Source of the DNA: Leptodontidium sp. MPI-SDFR-AT-0119
Taxonomy: Eukaryota; Ascomycota; Leotiomycetes; Helotiales; Leptodontidiaceae
DNA length: 64,000 bases
Assembly: GCA_020726505.1 (NCBI GenBank)
Contig: JAHLEZ010000002.1
Location: forward strand, 3,658,001 to 3,722,000
Reading direction: 5' to 3'
The translations under genes were made by a program, and so were the position numbers. This document shows, piece by piece, positions 45,633 through 58,174 of the stretch (the stretch's first letter is position 1; every line of letters starts with the position of its first letter). Under the pieces are notes generated by a model. The model searched no databases. It was not told the DNA's origin and saw nothing but the letters and a program-made list of their open reading frames with translations.

Positions 45633-47081
45633 CTACACATAATTCTTGAGCTGCGGCTCCGCGTAGAAGAAGACATCTTCCGAATCGTACTCCTTCTTCA
45701 GTGCTAACACGTCCCGACAATTCAGACCATAAAGCCTCGACAGAGGTGCCGTACCAGGTTCCAGGACAGGTCTGTCAAGAGAGATGTAAGTCCCAGGTAG
45801 CAGATTACTGCCATCCATCTTGCCAAGCTCCGCCCAAGTGTTATCGGCCCAAGCCACCGCACTTTCTCTGTTCTTGTTATCCAGTGCATAGCCCAAGATC
45901 TCCAGCATGAAATGCTCTTCTCTAGTGCCGAATACCGAGCCATTGTTGGGGGTTGTCGAAGCTCCCTTCAATTCGTGAACAACAAACATGGAGCCAGGGT
46001 CTTCCACCATCTTCAGGAGACTACCACTGATGACCTCAGCTACTTCACTCGTAATTTTCCGGAAATTATGGGTGTAACCCGCTCCATGCACGCTCTCGGG
46101 GACCAATGCAGCATTTCCTTTCAAATAGGCGGGGACAGTTGAAACGGCAACGGTATTCATCACCACTGTTGCAAGCGCCTCGATTTTTTTCAGCCAGATC
46201 TGGCCTGCTTCAACATCTTCAGAGCTCCACATGAAAGCAACACACATCGCTTTTCCGTGGGGAGAGTTGACTATCAACTGCTGTACCACAAGTTCAGAAG
46301 GCATTGCCTTAGCTGATAGTTCCAAGTATCCGGCGTTGAACTTCTTGAAAGTGCTGGCAAGGTCTTGAGAATCTAGGATCAGTGTCCCGGTGAGGACCTG
46401 TAGCAAAAGTCAGTGCTGTCGATTCAACCTTACTCCATTCGGAGCTAAATAACTCACATTCTTCAGAGAGTAAACCTTGATCTCGAGTTCGACGATGACT
46501 CCAAACAAACCTCCGCCACCCCTCAAGCCTTTCAACAAGCGCTGGTCAGCTACAATGACCTCTCCATCCGACCTGACGATCTTGGCACCAACAATCTGGT
46601 CAACACCGAGACCCCACTGGCGTGAAAAGGGACCATAGCCTCCATAAGTTGCCCAGCCCACGTACCCAACAGAACCTACAGCTCCAATCGGTGTCGCAAG
46701 TCCTTCTTGGTCCAACGCGGCTGCAACGTCGAATACCAAAATACCCCCTCCAATCTTGGCTGTCTTCTTATTTGCTGAGATGTTAACGTATGCAATATCA
46801 CGCATGTCGATTGCTAATGCATCTTGTGCGAAGGCCGCCCCGGAGAGATTGTGGCCGCCGGTACGGATAGTGAACTTGATGGAGGCGGAGACTGCGAATT
46901 TGACGAGGAGAGAGACATCAGCTGCGGATTGAGGACGCACAATGGCGAGTGGGATTGCTTCTTGGTCGCGAGCGAATATCTGTCTCAAGGATGTATAACT
47001 GGGAGAAGAAGGTGTTGCGTAGGTGATGTGAGGATGCTTTTCGAGGAAGCTCTCGAGAGTAGTGAGGTTCGTGTTTGCCAT
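45633..47081 (-). CDS. FAD-linked oxidoreductase, berberine-bridge-enzyme-like
   Basis: 462 residues in exons 47081-46458 and 46397-45633 (intron GTGAGT...CTACAG, phase 0, LKN-VLTGTL). FAD_binding_4 domain: IRTGGHNLSGAAFAQDALAI has the His usually used for covalent flavin attachment, followed by VGYVGWATYGGYGPFSRQWG. In most bicovalent members a Cys sits near the second motif; here that region reads IGAVGSVGYVG without Cys, so a single His link is expected. The C-terminal BBE segment (YGLNCRDVLALKKEYDSEDVFFYAE) is intact. No signal peptide is apparent. Substrate unknown; such enzymes often serve secondary metabolism. It converges with the Zn2Cys6 gene. Confidence 0.9.
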
Positions 47082-48891
47082 GTTTGATGAGTTGGAGTTA
47101 TAAAGTAGAGAAACTAGAATACTGCGAGCTTGTTGTTTGTAAATCGAGTGAAGGGCGCATGGTCTTTATACCAAATATCTTCACGTTTGGTCCGTCATAC
47201 TCAGTGGTTCCACATGTACAATCTCACCGTCTTACGGCAGTACTATTTCTTATCCAATTGTAAATGCGCATATGAAAAGGCATTGCTTGAAGAGATTAGT
47301 TCTTACATCTGGCAGTGTAAGCAGCCTACAAGTTTTGCAGACGAACAATACACACGTATGAAGTGATTCCATCATCCCAAGTGTTTTGGACAGGGATGAC
47401 CTCAAGGCGAACGCGAAGGCAGACCATTGGCTGGATTTCCGGGGGCCAAGACATTTCAGGTCAAGTTTCGAGTATCCGGCGAGGCTGCTTTGTGCAAGTG
47501 CTGACATACTTACTAGTACCATGTACGAAATTTCCAAACTTGCTTGCACCTTGAGTATTTTGCTGTGTGGTCTACGGCAAAGCGAAGTGGGAGCCGTGGG
47601 GGTTTACAAGCGGGAGTACCACTCGGGTTTACCGGACTTGCATCTCCTCTTCTGTATGAGTAACAGCGGGGTTTATTGCTCATGATTGTGCTCTTTTTGA
47701 TCCTCCTAAAATAGGCGATTTCAAAGGTGGCAGTACTTTTCATTTCCCCTATTTGGGAGTTTGTGTGGCCAAGAAATATAGATGTAGAACATTAGTAATG
47801 ACTCTGTCTTGGAGCAACAATCACTTAATACTTCCAGCTAAGTTTCACCACCTTCTTGCTCATCTAAATCCACTCCGATGCCCAGTCAACACCATCCTCC
47901 TCTTTCTTGTCGCCTGGCTCCTTCGTATGGTTGACGCTGGTCGTGCTGTATTCCCGGCTGCCAGTAAATTGTGTACAAATTCTTGAACTTCGGGTTAGTA
48001 TTGACCCGCGCTATTATTGTCTACAATCATTCTAGAATAACGAAAGTCTTACTTGAAGCGACCCCCCAGTATTGATAAGTTGGTGTTGCGTTCCAGCTAG
48101 CACCACAATCAGGTCCCCCCGCTTCCACATCCTGATCCTTCTCGTTGTTGAGGTTTTTCCCTTCCGAATGTGAAGGTCAATGTTTGACTTTGTCTCCAGT
48201 ATGGACGTCTAAATCCAATTTCATCTCTAGTATCCCCTTCCACAGGAAGAGTCATTGAAACTACGATAGAGTCCTGTCAGTACTTAGCACCTTTTGGAAC
48301 TTTGTAGATGATGCTGGTAAAGCGTAAATTATCTTAGGAAAGGAAACCACTGCAGTGGTTCAACATTCGGCACTGCTACAAGAGGTGTTTATAGATGTTC
48401 TCAATATCATTAGTTCGTATTGGGCTTCTCTGACATACCATCGTGTGGGCTTGTATGTGAAGAGCTGTGAACAGGGGTTGTCTGATTGAGGCTAGGAAAT
48501 GACTGCGAGGAGAAAGAGTGCACGAACACTTTGAGAAGAAATGATAGCTTTCATAAAGGGGAGAATGATCAGAATATAAGAACTTGTCAGGAATAGCTGA
48601 TATCCGGGGATAGCCTCGGGATTCGAGATGTCATCGACAATTCTTGAGTCGAGCCTGAACACCCTTAATCGGGCAAAATATGTGAAATACCTAGCAACGT
48701 AACCGATGCTATAACTTTACATCTTAAAAAAAATGTTCCAATAGGATCTTCACGATGTAATTAACAAGGAAGTTCACCAAAGCCCGAGGGCAAGTGTATT
48801 GCGGGCCGGATTAATGATTGGCCGACGATTTCCATGTCTTGGGGAATCGTTCGAGCTTCGTAAATGGAAGCATTCAAAGGCACCACATACA
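47082..48891. other. long intergenic region
   Basis: 1.8 kb without a credible gene. The first 200 bases would be the oxidoreductase promoter. Short frames (47363-47685, 47753-47986) lack family signals. Confidence 0.4.
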
Positions 48892-49785
48892 ATGAACAGC
48901 TTTCCACGGTTGTTATCGAGTCTTGCTCGCAAAGATGCAGCTTGGGTATGCTCATCATGTGCGAAAAGCACCCGCCGCTCTCCCTCTACACCATTCTTCA
49001 AACCGTCCATGAGCAGTCGAACCATCTCCAATTCCTCCAAATCCAGACAAAATGCCGCGCCGACGATGGAGCAATTGCGTGCGCCTTTCGCGAAGAAGAA
49101 TGCTTCCACTTTGTACTATACTCTTAGTGTTATCTTAGGGACTGTGGCTTTTTCATACGGCTCTGTGCCGATGTACAAAATGGTCTGCTTTATTCTCAAC
49201 ACCCCGCCACGCCCATCACCACCAGCTAATGGTACCTAGATCTGCCAAACCACAGGCTGGGGCGGCCAACCCATTAAAGCACCTGGGCATGGAGGTACTG
49301 ATGATGGCGGTGACCCCTCTACCCGCCTCAGACCAGTCACATCTGCGAAACGTATACGAATTACCTTTAACGGCTCCGTGTCAGATGTCATGCCCTGGAA
49401 ATTCGTGCCTCAACAACGCGAAGTGCGAGTCCTTCCGGGAGAAACGGCTTTGGCATTCTATACTGCGACGAACAGGTCGGACGATGACATCATTGGGGTG
49501 GCTACGTACAGTGTGACGCCTGCGCAGGTGGCGCCATATTTCTCGAAGATCCAATGTTTTTGCTTCGAGGAGCAGAGGTTGAATGCTGGGGAGACAGTGG
49601 ATATGCCGGTGTTCTTTTATATCGATCCGGACTTTGTGAATGATCCGAATATGAGGGGCATTGAGCAGGTTACGTTGAGTTATACGTTCTTCAGTAAGTT
49701 CTCCTGGAAGCAACTTGTGGAATGGTGCTGACTTGGAGCAGAGGCGAGATACGATAATAATGGCCAATTGAAGCCATATGCATGA
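48892..49785 (+). CDS. cox11: cytochrome c oxidase assembly protein Cox11
   Basis: 262 residues in exons 48892-49182, 49240-49693 and 49742-49785. The Ser/Arg-rich N-terminus (MNSFPRLLSSLARKD) is a plausible mitochondrial presequence. One membrane helix follows (YYTLSVILGTVAFSYGSVPMY), then the copper-binding domain with CFCFEEQ and the GWGGQP and YTFFKAR motifs. The family delivers copper to the CuB site of subunit 1 in the inner membrane. Intron one (GTCTGC, TAG) restores YKM-ICQTTGWGG; intron two restores FF-KARYDNNG. It is convergent with nagA, 130 bp apart. Confidence 0.95.
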
Positions 49786-49915
49786 GCGAGGTTCTGTTGT
49801 ACTGTACATACTGTAGTATATGTATGCATTGGGCGGCGTTGGTAAACAAGCAGTGGTGCAGAGCATTTTGCCCTTAAACATTTATTTCTACTCTCTAGTT
49901 TCATTCCGACTCCGT

Positions 49916-51152
49916 CTATGCTCTCCCCGACACTCTTCTACCCAAAACCCAAGTCTCCTTAACTTCTCCAGTCTCATTAAGCACCACAAAATCTCCTCTC
50001 TTGCCAATATCTAGCGTACCTCGATCCTTCAACCCCATAGCATTTGCCACATTTTCAGTCACACATCTAACCGCCCTTTCCACTGGAATCTCAGCCCAAG
50101 CCATAAGATTCCTTACGCACTCATCAAGTCCGATACATGTCCCAATGAGAGTATCAGTGCCCTCAATAGTCACTTTGTTCCCTTCCTTGAGCTGGTTGAA
50201 TGGAATTTGAGCGTGACCAGGGTGGATACCGTCAGGCAAGCCAGAGAGTTCGATGCTGTCTGTGATGAGGATGCAGTTACTGGGTGACGATCGATATGCG
50301 ATGCCTACGATGCGTGGATGCAAGTGTATAGAATCAGCTATGATGGAGAAATAAGGTGGTGAGGGGTCGGAAATGAGACCTAGATGTGTGAATAAGCTTC
50401 TTGCTATCTGTAACAAGTTGTGACGGTCAAAACTCACCTGGAAGTCCAGGTTCACGATGATGCAACGGATTCATCGCGTTGAACGTATGGGTGATGAGGT
50501 TTGCACCAGCTTTCAACCCTTCTAATCCTTCCTGGTGGCTCGCGGCACTATGTCCCATCGAAACATGAACACCATATTTCTTGGTCAAAGTCTCGATGTG
50601 CCCAATTGCACCTGGTAGTTCAGGAGCCAGAGTCAAGACACGGATAGAGCTCTCCAGGTTCTCTTTCCCGTAAATCGATTCAAGTGAAACGGATTCTGGT
50701 ATGTGCATATGCTTTGCATCATGAGCACCTTTCTTCGACGGAGCTAGGAATGGTCCTTCGACATGAGCTCCGAGCACCGAAGCTGAGTCCGGAGCATCTT
50801 GTGGTTTGAGGAATGGCAAAGCCCCTTGGAATACTTCAGGAGATACAGTTGGGATCGTAGGGTAGAAGCCAGTGACTCCCGTTGTTGGAAGATATCGAGC
50901 AAGCTTTCGAACACCTGCTTGGTAGGTTTCTGGCTCGCTGTAATGGGCGAAATGGAAGCCAAGAGCGCCGTTCGTTTGTAGTTCCAAGAAACCAGGGGAG
51001 ATGATGGCGTCCTTCAGATCAACTTTCTCGGTGTTTGGTGGAAGTGGAGAATTGGGTATGATGAGTCCGGATGAAACGATTGTGAGGGGGGTATTGACTA
51101 GTGTCCCTTTTATACATTGTCGGCAGTTTATGAATTGAGTTGCTGAAAACAT
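49916..51152 (-). CDS. nagA: N-acetylglucosamine-6-phosphate deacetylase
   Basis: 392 residues from the Met at 51152 in exons 51152-50438 and 50379-49916; the intron has GTGAGT and TAG and joins as GLPG-LISDPSPP. The start MFSATQFINCRQCIKGTL fits the family's N-terminus. An upstream in-frame ATG at 51290 adds 46 residues of doubtful value. Metal and substrate motifs are AHVEGPFLAPSKKGAHD (Glu ligand), MGHSAA (His ligand), THTFNAMNPLHHREPG and ITDSIELSG. The enzyme removes the acetyl group from GlcNAc-6-P to give GlcN-6-P, acting in chitin-derived sugar catabolism. Confidence 0.92.
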
Positions 51153-52026
51153 CTTGGAAGATCCAGATTCCCTGAGATAGCTGCCGGTTGTCTTAGATAT
51201 CGACGGTATTAATGATATTCCAGATTGTCTCGTTTTGACGTTTCTTCGATGTACTGGATATCCTTGAGATCTTATGATTGTCAGAATCATACTTTAAGTA
51301 GAGGTACGAGGAATACTTCAGACTAACCAGTCAACAAGAACATTAGCGTGCTAAAATGCCGCTGGTGAAATTTATTTCAAAAATCCAGAGCTCTCTTCAC
51401 ACTCCCACAATGCTCGTCCCTTAGCAGGGATATAAACCGAGAGGTGTCTTGGTTAGTAAATCATAATTACATATACGCAACGTTACTTGACGAGAGGATG
51501 TTACCCCCGCTGAGCCGCTATCGGGATATTTACGTGACAAGGGTCCGGAGCTCGCTTCCATCAACAGCGGATCCCAGTGGAGACGAAAATGCCTAAAACG
51601 TTCACTTTCAAGTATCTCGGTAAATTTGATTTATTGTTAAATGGACCCATTCAAAACTTTACGAGTTATTTACTTGTTCTTCTCATTATAGTTCAGTCTC
51701 AAGATATACTCACCAAATGCTCACTAGCCATATGGCTGCTCCATCCCTGGTCCGAAATGACATCACTCGAAGCCCCGCGTATCATGTTCCCTAACTTGGA
51801 ACGGGAAAGTCCTCATCGCTTTTCTTTGTAAACAATAACCTCACGGCGTTGCTTCTATTCTGTTTCATTCTAATTAAGTCTAATATTTCTATACTCCCGT
51901 TTCCTTCTTTCATTGAGCCGTGAGACTACAAGTTCAAACTCGGACGCAGAGCTAATGGGCTACCAAAGCTGTCAATTCCCAGCAAAAGTCCTTGAATAAC
52001 CTAGACTGCACTCCTAAGCTGCTCAT
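51153..52026. other. intergenic region
   Basis: Upstream of nagA and of the Mug190-like pseudogene. If the longer nagA start at 51290 is used, the first 138 bases are coding. No other gene is visible. Confidence 0.4.
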
Positions 52027-55000
52027 ATGGCGTCCGAAGATCAAAAGACAGGTCCAGGCGGGCACTGCTCAGGACCAAACCCTATACCCAATGTCCAAAA
52101 ATTTGTGGAGAGTCTTGATGCAGACAAGAAGGAACGAGATAAGACGATCAACGAGGGTTTGGCATCCGGAGAAATCCAGGATCATATAGACCAAGAAGTC
52201 GGCATTTCAGGCACAAGAAAGAAAGTCACAGATCTAATAAGTGGGCGAGAAGTTGAGATAGAGGATGTCAACAAGGATTTTATGAAAGCTGTGAAGAACC
52301 CTCAGGTCAGTTGAAGACATGTTAAAGTGAGGATGGTTATGCTGATTTCTGTAACTCAGCTGTCTGTCCCAAACGCAAATTTTGAGAAGGAAACCCACGC
52401 CAAAACTGACGGGACACAATCAGGTGAGGAGTATAGGATAAGTCAAGACATTACCGCTCCTCCAGACCCTTTAGAGCCAAATACTACCTCTGATATTCCC
52501 ATACACGGGGAGAAGACGAAATATTCTCTTTCACCCTATACCGTTGACTTCCTATGAACCAATATACGAGGCTCTGGAGACGAGAACGACTATTCTCTGT
52601 GCTGGGGTGCTGATTGCGATTGTTGTTCTTGGGAAGTTCTTTGGTGGTGCTCTCCATGGACTAGTTCCGTTAGGGTTCTGCATGTCTTCGGGTATCTATC
52701 TTTGGATGAAGGACTTGGTCAGACGGGGCCGAGCAAAGGAATGGAGTACCGAGAAGACTCGTGGGGAGATGGCATGCGTGCCCTCTGAAACGCTCGCGAT
52801 TGAGACTAAGTGATCCAGGCCGCTGCGAACCTCATCCCAGAATCAGTGGAGTGGATGAACACATTTTTGGGTGTAATATAGGGTCTCATTGATCTGGACA
52901 TGTTTGCGTCCGTTGCAGATACTCTCGAAGATATTATGCAAGCTTCAGTCCCCAGTATTGTTGAGAACGTTCGAGTTGCCGAGATAAATCAGGGCAACAA
53001 TCCCTTCCGCGTCCTAAGTCTCCGCGCACTTCCAGACGGGCACGTTTCGGAGATGAAAAGTGAGATTCACCAGCAAAGCGAAAAGAAGAAAGATCCCCAG
53101 GAACTAGCAGCAGATGAACAGGGGGGAGATTATTATAATCTCGAATGCTCTTTTGCATACCATGCATCACCAACTGGGACGTCTGAGAAGGCTAAAAATA
53201 TACACATGCAGCTAGTGTTCTATCTAGGTATCAAGGGACTATTTGGCGTGTGAGTCTACTTCTATTGTTGGCCAAGTGTCGTGGGAATTTGTCACACGAA
53301 CGGCTGAGACTTTTCCAGGCCACTTCCAATCTTCGTCGAGCTTCAGAGTTTAGTTGGCACCGTCCACCTCAGGCTACAGATGTCCTCAGAAGCCCCATTC
53401 TTGAAAGCTGTCACTTTTACTCTCATGGGCATGCCTAAAATTCAGGCTAGTTGTGTCCCCTTGATAGACGCTGGAATCAATATCCTAAACTTACCTCTCA
53501 TATCCAAGTTCGTCAACTATGCCATTGGTAGGTCACTCATCCTGCTAGTATTTGAGGGGAAAAGACAAGTTTTGGTAGCTTTCAAATGCTTTAGAATGCT
53601 CTGGAATTATTTGAGAACTTTCAAACAGGCACTTGATCCTGACAATGGTTCGGCAGGGGCCGCTGCAAATGAAAATGTTGCACCCAAGTCTATGACCCTC
53701 GACATGACAAAACTTTTGAAGGGGGATGATATCCAGAAAGATATAGAAGCACTAGGTATTCTCTGGATTCGAATTCACAAGGCCACTGGCAAGATGTACC
53801 CTCAGATTTCCAAGCTTTGGGGCATGCACCAGGATAAGGTCATACCAGGCGAATTACATTGGGAGGTTGGATACTTTAGTAAGCCACAATTTCGCCCAGC
53901 ACTCAGATCACATGGGAAGGATATCAATCTACCAGATGAACTCAAAGACAAAAGGGAATTGCAAGACGAGAAAGAGTCGCTCGATACTGCAGCCAAAGAA
54001 GCCGTTGTCAGTACGCCTCCTAATCCACTATAGCCCAGCGGTATCTACAGTGTCGTCATTCATCAAATTGTCAATCTGGGGTTGCAAAATCTCAAAGAAA
54101 GTCAAGGTAAGCGAAAAGGTAGAGAATTTGAGCCTGCTCAGCCGAGTGGAGAGAACAAGGACGAGGAGCATAAGAAGCTTCTTAGTGGATACTGTACAGT
54201 CCTGTTCAACGATGAACTAGTAAGTCAGCCGATAAGGTAAGTGGTGTTGAATACTAAGTTTTCGCAGGTATACAGAACGAGGACGAAGGACGTATGCAGT
54301 AAACCAATTTTCAATGCTGGCACGGAGCGATCTGGTATTATCACCGTCACAGTCCGAGACCAGCGTACGAGGCAGGTGTGTATCCCCGAGTTCTTCTCAC
54401 CCCTTCATGGTTTGGTTGGGAGGCTTAAGCCTGATATCCTCCTTGACATGTCTTAACCCACTCTCAGTACAAAGGAGAATTTTGTTCTGCAACATTGCTA
54501 ACTCCTTGTTTCTCCCACAACATGATCCTGTTCTTGGAGTGGTTCCTCTAAAGCTCTCCGATGCCCTCCAAACCAGCTCTCAAGTTACTAGATGGTACCC
54601 CTTAGATGGAGGCATTGGTATTGGTCGAATCAGAATTTCCCTCTTGTTCCGGAGTGTTGAACACGATTGCCACCAAAGCAGTTGGGCTGGGATGTGGGCA
54701 GTTTCGAATTTACCTCGGACAGAATCCTTGCCACAGGTTTCAACACCAACAGCAAGCTTAAAATGCGAACTGGTGGCGGCTCTGACAAGATTGGCAGGGC
54801 GCGGTGCAAGAAGACAGAAGAAGGAGATGGTGTTTACTGGGATATGGTTGACGAAGAAGGCAATAACAGGGTAAGACTTCCAGTCAAGTACCGATACCGC
54901 TCGCCGGTGATATTCGAATTGCATTCAGCTAGCAAGAGAGGCGCTGATGCTCATGCTGTTGTTTGGCTACACCATCTGGAGGACAACAAGGAGGAGGATA

Positions 55001-55857
55001 TCAGCATTCCAATTTGGAAGACTGACAAGGGGATGCGACTCACCCAGAACTATATTACTGACGAGAACCTCAAAACTATTCCGGATATAAGGATCGCAGA
55101 AGTGGGACGGTTACAATTCAGAGGAAGATTCAAGGCTGGCACCGACCAAGATCACAGTGCTTTCGTCACTGATAATGATTCTCGCGGGACGCAAGACTTG
55201 GGAAGCTTGCAATTCGGATGGAGTACGAGAACCAGTTGTTACGAAAGAACTACCACAGAAAGTGCAAGAATTGCATGATAAGTCTTTGGTGCAAGGACGA
55301 GATATACTGTCCCAAGCAGACGAAGGAGAGAAGCAAAAGTGGATGTCTAAGGAGGGGACAGACTGGAGCGGAGCTTTTGGTCAGGACCCTGCTCGACAGA
55401 TGGACCAGAAGGTACAGCGAGGGGAGAGGAATGAGAATTAACATGGCAATAACATGGCAATAACATGGCCGGACTGGATGAAGATACCAGTGAGGAGGAG
55501 GATGACGCCTCTTCTGATTCCGAGACAGATGGAAGTGATCTCGGCTTGCATGATGCTACCAACCACGAAGACTTCAAGGATGCGGAGACAGATACAGAAC
55601 AAAAGCTCAATAGCGAGGTTCAAGGGGACGTTGAGACCACAGCTAATATTGTACCTTCAAGCAACGGAGAAAGCAAAACGAAGGTAGCTGGTAAAGGCTT
55701 ACTGTCTCGCCTGAAGGATCCTGTCGAGCAGATCAAAAACTACAAAGAGGACAAGCAAGAACTGCACCGCAAGCAGAAAGGAATTATGCAGTGGAGACCA
55801 GCACGAAACCTACAATTTGCGAGGAACGAAGCAAAATGTCCTGTTCGAGGACGTTGA
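52027..55857 (+). pseudogene. Mug190-like SMP/C2 lipid-transfer protein, decayed
   Basis: Exons along the whole span carry one family's order: a polar N-terminus (MASEDQKTGPGGHCSG), a membrane helix (TTILCAGVLIAIVVLGKFFGG), an SMP-like lipid-binding domain (TLIPESVEWMN-type start to LISKFVNYAIG), C2-like segments (WIRIHKATG; TVTVRDQR; VVPLKLSDALQTSSQVTRWY), a beta-rich region (FRGRFKAGTDQDHSAFVTDN) and an acidic tail with LMQWRPAR-like IMQWRPARN. Inactivating changes: TAG at 52879 and 54031 where Trp is expected, and single-base frame breaks near 52540, 54660 and 55187. The first C2 domain has lost most of its sequence (HKATG directly followed by KMYPQ), and one acceptor near 54520 reads ACAA instead of ACAG. 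Mug190/tricalbin-type proteins tether ER to plasma membrane. An intact gene with many undetected introns is much less likely. Confidence 0.8.
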
Positions 55858-56652
55858 AGAAGGGTACTTTGCAGGGAAGGAAGCCAGATGTGGAGTCGGA
55901 ATTTTGATTTCATGGGTAGCAAAAGAGGTACAAAAGGCATACAGATAGGAGTGAATGACCAGGTGCTTTCCATAGGCTATGGTCTCAAATCGTAGGTTGT
56001 ATGACTTAGATCAATCAATTACGCTCCTAACAATACCATCAACACCCAATTTGGCGACGATACATGGGTTCTCGCTTAACATAACGGGGAAATTCATTGA
56101 CAACCTCAGCATCCATGTCCAACGATAGACTCCTCTCTTGCTATCGGCTACTGATACCCTAGACCTGATGAAAGATCAGGAGTGGCTCCCAAATTACTCA
56201 CGATTCTCCGTGACTTCTTATAACTTTGACAGGTATCTGCGGGCAGCCGGATGACGTCGTTGTGAGGCGGGCGTGGGTGGTAGAGCTCCTTCCAAATATA
56301 GGCCCTGTGTATTAAAACTATGGCTCAGAAATTCAAATTATTCACGTCACTATCATGAGGTGGATGACTGGGTAAAGATGAATTTATGAGTGACCTCACG
56401 AACTATCAAGTAACTCGGTGACCAGTGAGTGGACCTCTCAGCCTCATCCCGGCTACCTACCAGGCTCCACCCGAACCATACAATCAAAGCCAGTAGTATC
56501 CTTTAAGAGAAACAACTTTCGCAAACAGCAATCGCCATTTTTAATATCTCACTTTCACAGATCTACGCATTCGCCTCCTCAGCAACACACATACATATAC
56601 ACAAGAAATTTCAAAAAGTACGATCTATCACTCAAAAACACCAATAGCAACG
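55858..56652. other. intergenic region
   Basis: Between the pseudogene and the F-box gene. No gene; the 56460-56650 part is C/A-rich leader-like sequence. Confidence 0.4.
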
Positions 56653-57616
56653 ATGTCTCTCACGCAACCTCCCTTAGCCACCTCTCCTCCCATATCTCTC
56701 CCTCTCTCAAAACCCCACTCAAACAAACGCAAACGCAAAATGGAAGAAATCCTTACTATGGAAGGAGGAGCAGACGAAAAACTCAAAGTCGAAAGCACGT
56801 CGAAGAGTACGGCGTCAATTCTGAATCTACCACCTGAGATACAGTTCAAGATCTTCGAGCTCGTGGAAGATCCTTTTGACGCTATTTGCTTCGGTCTGGT
56901 TAGGTACGTCATTGTGTTATATTTTCTCGATTTCTTCTTCATTGCTCGTGGGTTATGTATGTTATCCGTTCCTTAAGAGGTCGTCAGGGATGGGAAATAA
57001 AGTTTGAATTTGATTTTGATACTACCCAGTCAGGATTTGGGACTTACGAGTCACTTCTTACTGTATCTTCTCATTTGTATCATTTTTCATATTCAGATTT
57101 ACGCTCAGATGTCGCTTGACTTCATACCTACTTCTACCAAAAAGCTAACACCACCACCCAGCCAAAAACTCTACACCCTCACCTCCCCCTTCACACTCTC
57201 CCTCCCCCTCTCATCCGGCTCCCCATCGTCCGCAACACCGCACCCTCACGCCACAGGTTGTCGCCACTGCGTGCCAGTCCTCTACTCCCCAGCGCACTGC
57301 GAGTTGCATTTCCACATCCGGTCGTTCTTCCCATCCCGATTCACCTACTGCAGCAACTGCGATCGATTCTCCGAGTACGAGAAGAAGGAGTTTAGCGATT
57401 CGAGGGAGCATTGTGGGGGGTGTGGGATTGGGTATAGGAGGCGGTTTGTCAGGGGGAGGAGGCTGCTTGATTTAGGTGAGGAGAGGGAGGTTAAGCGGGG
57501 GAGTAGGTGAGTTTTTCGTTTTTTTATTTCTTGGTGATGAAATCAGATGACATGTTGGGATTAAAAAGTGGTTCAGGCTGACGAATTGGTATAGGTGGTT
57601 TAATATTTCTGGATGA
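56653..57616 (+). CDS. F-box-like protein with C-terminal Cys-rich region
   Basis: Starts at ATG 56653 (MSLTQPPLATSPP), runs through a KRKRK basic cluster, and enters an F-box motif (ILNLPPEIQFKIFELVEDPF, then DAICFGL). A first intron removes roughly 56899-57096 (donor GTTAGG or GTACGT; acceptor TTCAG), after which IYAQMSLDFIP continues. The C-terminal half has spaced Cys pairs (CRHC, CSNC, CGGCG) that may bind zinc. A GTGAGT donor at 57507 and TATAG acceptor ending at 57594 add RWFNISG and a stop at 57616. F-box proteins recruit substrates to SCF ubiquitin ligases; the target is unknown. The exact position of intron one is uncertain. Confidence 0.65.
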
Positions 57617-58174
57617 GTATAGGTTGTGGGTTGGGTTTGGAGAGTTAAGTGCCGATGTTGAAAGTAGAGATTGATGGTCGATGGCTTGTAGGAATTGGGC
57701 TGTGAAAGGTGGGAATGGCGTTGGATTTTTAGTTGTATTAAGGCGATTTGGGTGTCTGGAGAGTGGAAATGGGTCCGTAATTCTGGCCTACGTTTGGTGG
57801 GTAGCAGTCTGAGATTATTCTTTAGCCCGTTGTTACCACGTTGGACTTGACAGGAAGAACATGTATGATATGCTACAATTTATGGATTGAGATCTACCTG
57901 TACCCACCCCAATCCATTCCCAAAATCGGTGTATCCCGATGGGATAAGTCTAATTCTCAATAGCTCAATCTAACGCTTCATAACTTCCGAGAAAACAACA
58001 CAAAAGAGACTTGGGGTATACAATCCATCAAATATTTTCCTTCTAGGTGACCTTCTACCAACGGAAACTTGCCAATGTCCTCGCTTCACTTTGCACAATG
58101 GGACTTCTGATTTTGTTTCATTCTCCACATCCCTCGGCCCTGCTTTCGTATCGGGGTACCAGTGTTGTGACATA
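57617..58174. other. intergenic region between convergent genes
   Basis: 3' flanks of the F-box and RTA1-family genes. No credible gene. Confidence 0.45.

Noticed and set aside
56418..56837. 139-residue frame upstream of the F-box gene
   Set aside because: Overlaps the F-box first exon in another frame and is mostly A/C-rich leader sequence.
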